From Chrysaora quinquecirrha (taxonomy: Eukaryota > Cnidaria > Scyphozoa > Semaeostomeae > Pelagiidae): a stretch of 64,000 nt of DNA. Made by a program: the position numbers and the translations under genes. Below, piece after piece: positions 12,001-19,483 of this stretch (within the stretch, counting starts at the first letter, position 1; each line of letters opens with the position of its first letter). Under the pieces are notes generated by a model that saw nothing but the letters and a program-made list of their open reading frames with translations, had not been told where the DNA came from and did no database searches. The stretch covers positions 3,107,202 to 3,171,201 of the forward strand of contig JACTAT010000006.1 in NCBI GenBank assembly GCA_014526335.1, in the 5' to 3' direction.

Positions 12001-15000
12001 TTGAGAATTAATTACTACCTCCACAAATGTGAAATCAGTATGTTTCTATGTTGGAAAACTGACAGAAAAATTTCTAAAGTTTCTTAACTCCTTCCTCGTA
12101 GTTCTAAAAGTTTCTTAACTTTTTGGGTGGCGAGTTCTAGGTTTTTTATAAACTGGTTTCTTATAAAAAAACGTGTAAACAGAAGTAGGATACAAACCAA
12201 GTACAAAGTGGGATTTTTTAGCTTTTGGTCAAAATCAAAGTTTCTTGAAGAGTTTCTTAATGACATAAGAACGAAACTTTTCTAATTTACCGAAACTATT
12301 TGGAGATAGCCTTATATACCTTTTTCGAGTAAGAACACAGTTGCGGATAACTCGCCTGGCCGATAAATCGGTCTCCATAAACAGGCCCAATAGTTGGTAT
12401 AAATTAGTAACTTCTAAGTAACTATACGTAGCAAACCACGTATGAATGTTATTGAAGACTTGTTATTGATGCATTAAGGCATGGATTCGAAAACTTCTGG
12501 GTACTCATCGAAAATAACAAAACAAACATAAACATAAAAATCAAGTGAAAAACATAAAGATGACAAAAACAGCAGAGATTACCTTCACAAATTTGTTGTC
12601 TGAGAGCATCTATTCGGTGTCCACCATATTTCACTTCAGTAAATGACACTTTGAAAGATCCTTTAGTTTTCCAACGTCTCAGCGTATCATCACTGAAACT
12701 ATCACCGATTCCAACGGGAAATACATTGATACCATCGGCTTTCACTTCATCGATGGCGGCATCAGCTTCAGTTCCATCTGAAGCTTCTCCGGCCGTTATA
12801 AGGACAAGTAACTTGGCTGGCTTGTCATTCCTTTGGCTTGCTGTATCAAAAAGACTCGTCTTTGCCTTCCTGACAGCCACACCCGTCAAAGATTGTGTGT
12901 ATTTTCTTGATGCCATGCTGTCGACGGCTGCAATATAACTTGCTTCATCTATGTATCTATCGAAATCGAAAATTACCTAGAAAATTAAAAAAAGAAACAA
13001 AGTCAATCTACCAGAGAATACTCTTCAAAATTGCCGCAAACAGCAGAAACATGGCAAGGCATACTTAACTTAAAAGCTTTTTGTGTCTGACACTCCTCAG
13101 ATATTAAACGTAAGAAACAGAGCAAAACAAATTACTAAGGTCGAATTATACCCATATGTTGATCGAAATGCACCAATCGAAAAAGAAAAGCTGAATCGGG
13201 ATTGCCTTATTGTGTTCATTCTCACTGTTCAGATTAATGCATTTCGATCCTCATCTGGGTATATTTCCGCCTTAGTCAGTCTATTTCTGAAGTTTAAACT
13301 CTGATTGTTGTCAGAGAAAAAGGCTTATAAGTATGCCCTACGATTCCTCTGCTGTTAATCGAACTAAAACATTTTTCCACTTTTCAAAGACACTGCAATC
13401 TACCGGGGGGGGGGTACTCTTAAATAATTGGGTAGTGGGGATGTGCGACCAGAATGGGTGACATTTTTCTTGGTTTTACCTGAGAATGGATGTGCTTTTT
13501 TAGTTTTTTTTTACCTGACAATGGGTGCGTTTTTTCAAATAAGCTCACCTAAAAATGGGTAATGTTCTAATTAACTTGCCAAAGCATGATTGATGTCTTT
13601 TATATTACCGGAAAAAGCAGAAAACATGGCGCACAAGACGATTTTAAAACACATTTTTGGACCTTATGCTAAAATTTGGAACAACAATGCGGACCAAATA
13701 GCCATTTTAGGTGGTTTTGTTGGCGTTTTAGAATTGGCGCATAAATCTTAATTACCTGTGGATGGGTTTACGTAAAATAGAATTACCTGAGGATGGGTCT
13801 ACGAAAAATTCGCTGTCCACACACCCCCACAAAATACAAAAGGGTGCCCTCCCCGGGTACAATCTCTTTAACTCAAGGTGGTGAATACGTAGTAGACTTA
13901 TTACACTTGTCCCAGCTATCGTAGCTACCACCTTTAGTTGTTGTTGTTGTCAGAAAGCTGCTCAAACTGGGACTCATGGCTTTTGTATGCAAAAAAGCGG
14001 TCAGTCTCCCCCAAAAATTGGGGGAGCCAATCAGATTGCAGCGCTTCATTTGCTGCATTTTCACTGGTTTGTTAATGTCCTCCCACTTTTATTGCGATTC
14101 GATTTTTCGTCAGATGGAATGATAGGATAACATCTGGTCAATCAGTGAGCAGCAGAGGGAAATGACGAATATGTGTTTCGATCAAAACATTCGAATTTAG
14201 AATAAAAGTTTCAATCTAAAAATGGCCGCGTTTGAACATTGTAAGGATATGAGTCTCAGTGTAGCGAATTGCTTTGGTCGTTGGCCTGGATTTTATGAGC
14301 GGAACATGAGACTCGTGTCATAAGTCTATACGGAGCCTGTGTCAGAGACCAGAGAGAGACTACGATTTCCTTTTCGTTTGATCTGTGACGCAGGCTAGTG
14401 AAAACGACAACTGGAACAGACGTAGTAAGTCTATATTTTTCATACCTCAGGATCGTCACCTCCAAATAGCATTAATGCCAGCCTCATGTAACTGGGAGGC
14501 GCGAAATCGAGACTTTGAATTATGTCTTTGATTGTTCGCTTTATACCTTTCTCAACTAAATCACTGTTTTCTTTATTCATTCTTGTTGAGGAGTCAACTA
14601 ACAGAGCAATATCAGCTCGATCTTGACATTTATCAACGCCAAAGCCAGCTGCAAAAAAATTAGCTGGAGTTTAAAAGAAAAAATTTACAAAATCAAAGGA
14701 AAGTTTCACCGCTGAAAAAAGAAAACATCAAACATGGTTTGCCTGTCAAGCAAAATGATCATTTGGCCCTTTAGCGAAACATTCTTGTGAAACATTTTTT
14801 TGTTTGCATGAGGTAAAAAATGTTTATGAAGTTTTCTAAAACATTGCGCACTTCATTAAGCTTTGTGACGTGGCCAACGGTTAAACATTGCTTTTAAAGA
14901 AAACCTCAAATGTTTGACCATTTGGTGAATGTTCTTGCCAACACTTTTTTGCTTGCTTGAAGCAAAAAATGTTTATGAAGTTTTCTAAAACATTGCGCAC

Positions 15001-15670
15001 TTCATTAAGCTTTATGACGTGACCAACGGTTAAACATTGCTTTTAAAGAAAATCTCAAATGTTTGACCATTTGGTGAATGTTCTTGCCAACACTTTTTTG
15101 CTTGCATGAAGCAAAAAATGTTTATAAAGTTTTCTAAAACATTGCGCACTTCATTAAGCTTTGTGACGTGGCCAACGGTCAAACATTGCTTTTAATGAAA
15201 ACCTCAAACGTTTGACCAGCAATTTTTGCTCCTTTGTCCGAGGCCTAACTTTCTTGTCTAGAACAATATAAACAAAACTATAAAGAAATAATATAAAGAA
15301 CTATGTAATTATTAAGTAAAAGTAGGGTGCCAAACTGTTATTTATTGTTTGTAGAATCAATTAATTGTCTGTCGTTATAGAGAAATCCGTGTTGAAATAA
15401 GAACACCATTAAGAAGACTCCAGCTTCAAATTATTAAAAAACATTAACATAAAGCCTCGGGAAAAATCATTTGGCTCTTATAAAAAAAGAGTGTAGACTA
15501 CTACCCCCCCCCCCCCCCTCAAAATAATGACTGCTGTTTGGCAAAGCGCATGAAAATCATCAGAGAAAAAATGTTTGCATCTTACCTTCACAAAAAGACA
15601 AAGAAAGTAACAGGGAAGTTCCAAGTAATAAATGTCGGATGATCATGTTGATGATATACGACACCAAATC
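557..15670 (-). CDS. Secreted VWA-LamG-VWA protein, multi-exon, left end open
   Basis: I read 14 exons on the minus strand, listed 5' to 3': 15586-15670 (ATG at 15646), 14446-14648, 12583-12976, 10973-11002, 10142-10254, 9451-9538, 8837-9127, 6836-7051, 6241-6276, 5273-5463, 4052-4436, 3031-3060, 1957-1986, 557-580. Each has AG/GT borders and every junction keeps frame. The product has a signal peptide (MIIRHLLLGTSLLLSLSFCE), a first VWA domain (VLLVDSS-like strand, LTGVAVRKA helix, LLVLITAGEASD), a linker with a CPDKYTGAYYC segment, a LamG/concanavalin-like domain, a second VWA domain and short Ala-rich segments. It is predicted to be secreted, with adhesive or matrix domains. I do not recognise a named orthologue. 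No stop codon is seen, so the gene probably continues left of base 1. A 5' UTR exon further upstream is likely because an AG acceptor precedes the ATG exon. Confidence 0.85.
2497..2960. mobile_element. MITE copy, ACGTGTAGCCGCGTCTTC end
   Basis: It shares an internal segment (GAACGTTGATTTGGTTGGA) with the element at 7655-7996, which has GAACATTGATTTGGTTGAA. Its right end, ACGTGTAGCCGCGTCTTC, is the inverted match of that element's left end, GAAGCCGCGACTACACGT. Short ORFs in it are artefacts. Confidence 0.55.
4052..5463 (-). CDS. Second VWA domain (two exons)
   Basis: Exons 5273-5463 and 4052-4436. Landmarks are SDVVLLVDSSTNM, RLALMLFGGAEPE, SLTGVAIRKAKERL, KLVILITAGEPSD and FPIGVGDAG. The intron position and phase match the first VWA domain, and about half the residues are shared, including MALRKYTQSLTGVA versus MASRKYTQSLTGVA. 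The metal site is again degenerate (DSSTN, and Ala in place of the loop Asp). A MITE of about 470 bp sits in the intron between the two exons. Confidence 0.85.
4484..4657 (+). mobile_element. tRNA-derived SINE copy 1
   Basis: This element of about 170 bp starts GTGCTGTGGCGTCGTGG, contains an A-box-like TGGTGTAATCAAG and a B-box-like GATTCGAGCCCAG, and ends in TTCACCTTCACC-type repeats. Further copies lie at 34.4, 51.2, 53.2 and 59.5 kb (same orientation) and at 22.8 and 46.2 kb (reverse). The Pol III box arrangement points to a tRNA-derived SINE family. Confidence 0.75.
4760..5229. mobile_element. MITE with long TIRs (GGTCTGGGTCGGCGC family)
   Basis: The left end reads AGAGGTCTGGGTCGGCGCAA and the right end carries its reverse complement (CGCCGACCCATGCCTCC). 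Related elements lie at 18,887-19,380 and about 45,602-45,986. No transposase is encoded. It sits in the intron between the two exons of the second VWA domain. Confidence 0.65.
5584..5960. repeat. Degenerate tandem repeat, about 100-175 bp spacing
   Basis: Three degenerate units begin with CGCTTCAGGACTGATAT or a variant, at about 5584, 5757 and 5852. Each is followed by an ATATxTGGxGGAG motif. The units do not appear elsewhere in the window. Confidence 0.5.
6836..10254 (-). CDS. LamG/concanavalin-like domain exons
   Basis: Exons 10142-10254, 9451-9538, 8837-9127 and 6836-7051 encode a Cys-containing lead (VCPDKYTGAYYCWPFGS), the segment HARAAVDLGEYRGECI, and a jelly-roll-like body with GLTVMFDIKIT, DTWFTATFTFKGG, GLYYYQDGQ, TSVTIGRPN and FEMKNLVIWYSLLS. 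This pattern (a ligand-face strand, a G-x-Y-x-D-G hairpin, and an 'IGR' strand followed by a final 'MKNLVIW' strand) is typical of LamG/pentraxin-like folds. Assignment rests on pattern only; a profile search would decide between LamG_3 and pentraxin. Confidence 0.7.
7130..7445. repeat. Palindromic array of 23-bp GGAGGGATATCATCAGTACA units
   Basis: The first half holds about eight copies of a CAGTGGAGGGATATCATCAG-type unit. From about 7318 the same unit recurs as its reverse complement (CTGATGATATCCCTCCACTG). The RNA or single strand could fold into one hairpin of about 300 nt. It lies in the intron between LamG exons 8837-9127 and 6836-7051. Confidence 0.8.
7655..7996. mobile_element. MITE copy, related to 2497-2960
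   Basis: It starts GAAGCCGCGACTACACGT, contains GCAGAACATTGATTTGGTTG and ends near AGCATGTAGCCCGTAGCT. It is noncoding and lies in the LamG intron. Confidence 0.55.
8358..8790. mobile_element. MITE, AGGCCCTGG..CCAGGGCCT termini
   Basis: The terminal inverted repeats are AGGCCCTGGAGAAACGGTCA on the left and TGATCGTTTGGCCAGGGCCT on the right. The interior is built from repeated CAAACATTGTTGGxCAACA words. Relatives lie at 14.7-15.25 kb, 44,378-44,793 and 54,741-55,112. Confidence 0.7.
11027..11545. mobile_element. MITE, GGGCGCAAACCGTGCC termini
   Basis: The left end is AAGCTGGGCGCAAACCGTGC and the right end is GCTGGCACGGTTTGCGG. The interior matches the copy at 32,590-33,011, including GAGAAATAGATTTAA and TGGACCACGAGTTTTTT. 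The 130-aa ORF over it is a by-product of the repeat. Confidence 0.7.
11777..12178. mobile_element. MITE with CGCGTTTTTTTATAAG termini
   Basis: The left end, ACGCGTTTTTTTATAAGAAA, mirrors the right end, TTTCTTATAAAAAAACGTG. The same terminal motif recurs at about 16,750, 17,530, 55,430, 56,019, 56,574 and 60,900, so this is one large family. Confidence 0.65.
12583..14648 (-). CDS. First VWA domain (two exons)
   Basis: Exons 14446-14648 and 12583-12976 encode one von Willebrand factor A domain. Visible landmarks are ADIALLVDSST at strand 1, RLALMLFGGDDPE at the end of the first exon, SLTGVAVRKAK in the next helix and KLLVLITAGEASDG. The metal site is degenerate: the loop is DSSTR rather than DxSxS, and the Asp of the usual T-D-G loop is Ala. 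The helix Thr is kept. The intron falls directly after GGDDPE in phase 0, the same place as in the second VWA domain, so the two domains arose by duplication. Confidence 0.85.
13020..13368. mobile_element. Fold-back element, two head-to-head repeat arms
   Basis: The left arm (ATTGCCGCAAACAGCAGAAA ... CTGACACTCCTCAGA ... ATGCACCAATCG) is repeated in inverted order on the right (GCATTTCGATCC ... CAGAGAAAAAGGC ... CTCTGCTGTTAATCG). Single arms are dispersed at 3,738-3,960, 10,335-10,600 and 59,690-59,790. Confidence 0.6.
13397..13865. mobile_element. MITE with ACCGGGGGGGGG / CCCTCCCCGGGT ends
   Basis: It starts CTACCGGGGGGGGGGTACTC and ends GGGTGCCCTCCCCGGGTAC. In between are repeated ACCTGA(G/C)AATGGGTG words in both orientations. 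It is noncoding. Confidence 0.55.
14723..15247. repeat. Three tandem 149-bp units inside a MITE
   Basis: TGTTTATGAAGTTTTCTAAA occurs at 14821 and 14970, and a one-base variant occurs at 15119, giving an exact 149 bp period twice. Each unit also carries GCGCACTTCATTAAGCTT and GGCCAACGGT(T/C)AAACATTG. The flanks resemble the AAACGGTCAAACATTG MITE family. Confidence 0.8.
15586..15670 (-). CDS. Signal-peptide exon of the VWA-LamG protein
   Basis: The ATG at 15646 is followed by Arg-His, a run of Leu/Gly/Ser and a Cys-Glu boundary, which is a classical secretory leader of about 19 residues. The exon ends in phase 1 before a GTAAGA donor and joins the exon ending at 14648 to give ...SFCEAGFGVDKC. 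An AG acceptor precedes it at about 15671, so transcription starts further upstream (higher coordinate) in a noncoding exon that I could not place. Confidence 0.8.
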
Positions 15671-15807
15671 CTAGAAAATAAATACAAGAGCTTTTGTTAA
15701 TATCATATTTTTCACTGCTGTAACTATCTAGCTAGCTAAAATGAACCATGATCAAATATTGTTTGTCAAATACTTTGGATTTACTTCAGTAGAAAAACGA
15801 TTAACTT

Positions 15808-15818
15808 ACTTGCTAGCC

Positions 15819-15911
<93 letters not shown>

Positions 15912-15912
15912 C

Positions 15913-15943
<31 letters not shown>

Positions 15944-16136
15944 GCTAATTAATTAACTGACTAACTAGCTAACTAACCAACCAGCCAACTAACTAACTAT
16001 CTAACTAACTAACTGACTTACCAACTAACTAATTAACTAACTAACTAACTGACTAACTAACTAATTAACTAACTAATTAACTAACTAACCAGCTGGCTTT
16101 CTAACTTACCAACTAACTAACTAACTAACTAGCTAG

Positions 16137-16183
<47 letters not shown>

Positions 16184-16330
16184 GCTCACTAACTAATTAA
16201 CCAACTAACCAACTAACTTAAATAACTAAGTGAGTAGTAGCTAACCAACTAACTAACCAATGACTTAGTAACGAAATAATTAACTAACTAACCAACTAAC
16301 ATACTAACTCAAACGAACTAGCTATCTAAA
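15808..16330. repeat. (CTAA)n microsatellite
   Basis: About 520 bp is dominated by CTAACTAA, pure over 15.82-15.91 kb and then increasingly interrupted by CTAG, ATTAA and CCAA variants. The reverse-complement motif (TTAG)n appears at 47.46-47.76 kb. Confidence 0.95.
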
Positions 16331-18136
16331 TACCAAATAAATTCCAAAGACAATAACCCCCCCAAGTCAAGGTCCCATGAACGAAGAACAGTTTCAAATT
16401 TCACAAAAAGCTTAAGAAATTAAAATTATTCTCTTACCAAATTTTAAACTGCAGATAAATTCATTGATAGCTTTCTCTGTTGTGTTAAGGGCAATGGATT
16501 TTCCAGAAACAAATAGCTATAAACAAAAGAAAAGAAAACAGATCATTCACAGCTATTTTAAAATTTTCCATTTGGCTGAAGCTATCTTAGAAAAGATACC
16601 GAATTTTCACTCTGCTATCGATGACATGCAAAGGAAATATTATGCAATCTTAAGCTACTCAATAATAGCTTACGTATATGGTAATCTTCTACCACATGTA
16701 TAGCTAGGGCATTCAGTATCTAACTGGGTCTTGCTACACAGCAGATACCAGCGTTTTTTTATAAGGAAGTGTTTTATCAGGAAGGTAGTACTCGGGTATA
16801 GGCAAAAGCTTAAGAAATATCTGGTGGATTGGAGACTACTAAGGAATCTGAATTTTTCTTTAACTTAGCATTAACTTAACTTTCTTTAACTTAAAAAAAG
16901 TGAAGTTTTGAATTAACTAACAGAGCAAGCAATACTTATCGACAATGGTTTTCAATCAGTATCCATTCCTACCCGTCTTCTGACATCTTTATGGCCTATA
17001 TTTCCTTGACCATTGGTTGTTTTTAAGAATCACAAAGTAAAAAGTTAAGGAATTGGTAAGGAATATTGAATACTGAGCTTGAGCCGAACTTCCTTATAGA
17101 AAACTGTGTGTACATGTTAGTTAGCTGTAAAAACTGTCTTAGATTTTCGTCCTTGTCTCGATAGTTCATAAAAGTTCTAAATTTGTTGAGATTTTCAGCC
17201 TCGAGTTCTAACAAAGGTGTCCCTATAAAAAAAACGCGAAAATCTCAAAACAAGAGATACAAACGTCTGTAAAAGATACACGCTTTTTTAAAAGGAACAC
17301 CTTCATAAGGAACTCGAGGCTGAAAATTCCGATGCTCGGATGAAAAACTAAGAAAGACTTTTTCAAGAACACATTTTAAGGTAGAAAATGATGCAAGTTT
17401 ATATGAATTTGCTGATAAAATTAATATTTATACATAGCTATCTCACGACAAGGCAGAGTATAAGAAACTTTCAGTCTCATTTTGTTGAAAAATTAAGGAA
17501 CTCCAGCCTCAACTCAGACCAAAGATTCCTTATAAAAAAACGTGTACGTCAATCTCGAATCACTCCTGCAGACTATATGGTTGAAAACTTACATCGAACT
17601 ATGAGACTATATATAGCGTTTGATATTGAAGGGGCCGGACTTTTGGGGTCCCGCATTTTGGGCCAAACGTTTAGTTAATAATTATAAAAGGGTGCTCGTC
17701 ATATCAGGAATTTAAAGACTATATAAGAAAACTACATTATAAGAAAAAAAACATACCGTTATCACAGCCGCAGTACCTCAGTTAAAACATGAAAAGTCGA
17801 AGTATAAACTGTATTCTTTTCGACTGCACCAATTAACGTGCTCCAGTTTTCTGCCTGAACAATTCTGCCGGTGATTGGCTAATTAAACAATTGTTTTTGT
17901 TCATTTGAAAACACAATATGGTTACGTAAAAAAGCTCCCAGTGCTTTTCACTGAATAGCAATGATTCAAACCAGTCTGACATCATCATACGCACAAAAAA
18001 TTAGCAAGAAAAATTAATTAACTTTCAAGCAACAAGCAAGTTAATTTCAACTGGTGATCTCATTCTACACTTGAAGCAGGGTCACGGCAGGGTTGAGTGT
18101 AGAGAAGCAATGAATAAAACAAACATACTTCGATAC

Positions 18137-18537
18137 CGTAAAAGCTCTATTGAGCCCCCCTCTCTATTAAGCCCCCCTTTTCGAGTGAAAATTTGCAATA
18201 AGCCCCTCCTCTCTATTAAGCCCCCCGCTCTTATTTTAGCCACTCGACAGTTCAGTAGTAAACGTAGGAAATTAAATGAATTAAGTGGTAACGTGTTTTA
18301 TATCCAAAACTTGTGTCTTATAACTACTAATAACTACGTATGAATTTCATGTGATATGAGGCTAAAACATTTTGTAATGTCTGTAACATGCGTCTTGACA
18401 AATAAAAGCAAATTATGTCAAATTATTTGTTCAGCCCCCCTCTCCAATAAGCCCCCCTCTCTTATACGTCACCCCTCAAAAACTTCTTAAATGAAATAAG
18501 CCCCCAGGGGGGCTTAGTAGAGCTTATACCGTACTTG
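18137..18537. mobile_element. MITE with CTCTATTAAGCCCCCC ends
   Basis: The left end reads TACCGTAAAAGCTCTATTGA then GCCCCCC. The right end is the inverted counterpart (GGGGGGCTTAGTAGAGCTTA then TACCGTA). The interior repeats TCTCTATTAAGCCCCCC. Degenerate relatives occur at 8.05 and 10.0 kb. Confidence 0.7.
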
Positions 18538-18886
18538 TATGTCCGAAACGAAAAACGTATGTCGTGAGCAAAGCAATCTCAAAAAACTAGAGAAAAGCAA
18601 GAGAATCTACAGTGGAATTACTTTTAAGAATCTTGAAATGAGATTATTTCTGCCACTGTTGGATAAAAACACTCAAAATCGGATATGAAAAAATTTTCAT
18701 GATTCTAACCATGATTTCATGCTTCCACTGACTTTGAGATTGCGGGACAGCCCCTCCGAGCATTCACCAAGACAGTTATTGTATACAGCCTCAATTTGAT
18801 ACCAAAAATGATTTAACTTGCTTATTTCATCTAAAAACCACGCCCTTTAGCACTCCAATGATGCACCTCTTGCTACATCACTAATA

Positions 18887-19380
18887 GACTGTTTAAAGAG
18901 ATCTGGGTCGGTGCAAAATTTTTATGGGAGATGGCAGACATCTTGAGAAAGGACATCTTGAATCTTCTACAGGGGCAATGACCTGTATCGAGTCGTTTCT
19001 GGAGAGGTAATGTAGCGAATTCTGCTGGAATAAAAATGGAATAAAAATGGAACGTTTAACTGGAATAAAAATGGAAAAACGGATTCTCATCCCAGCTTAT
19101 CTGCTCAAGGAGACAATTAATAAAGTATTTTCATTTTTGTGAGTTATTTGCATCTTGTTTCCAAAGTTTCTTGCAGGTATTTTCAAACTTGATTATCGCA
19201 GATTCCATTTTGCTGTTTGTCTTCTATTATTCGTGAATTAGTAGAACAATTTGCAACACAAACCCTCTTTGAGCGCCTGTATGCCAGATCATTCCACACG
19301 GAGAGGATCCTCCACTCAAAATGTCTACCATCTTCCAGAAAAATGTCCCGCCTACCCAGACCTCTTTGAAAAGGTCTATA
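18887..19380. mobile_element. MITE, second copy of the GGTCTGGGTCGG family
   Basis: The left end is AGAGATCTGGGTCGGTGCAA and the right end CGCCTACCCAGACCTCTTTG is its inverted counterpart, as at 4760-5229. Confidence 0.65.
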
Positions 19381-19483
19381 CGGAAATATTATCCACGATG
19401 ATCATCTAATACTGTAGTTATTTTGGTTCACAATGCTATAATTTTTATGATCGTTTGGATAAAATAACAGAACTGCTGGCTAG

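Larger units (their letters stand above)
15671..19483. other. Intergenic stretch between the VWA-LamG and TSP1 genes
   Basis: I see no convincing gene here. It holds the CTAA microsatellite (15.8-16.33 kb), fragments of the TTTTTTTATAAG MITE family (16.75-17.55 kb), a GCCCCCC-ended MITE (18.14-18.54 kb) and a GGTCTGGGTCGG MITE (18.89-19.38 kb). The 5' end of the VWA-LamG transcript should start within the first 1-2 kb on the minus strand. Confidence 0.6.

Noticed and set aside
15808..16330. Possible telomeric repeat
   Set aside because: The unit is CTAA, not the animal telomere unit TTAGGG, and the array is internal.
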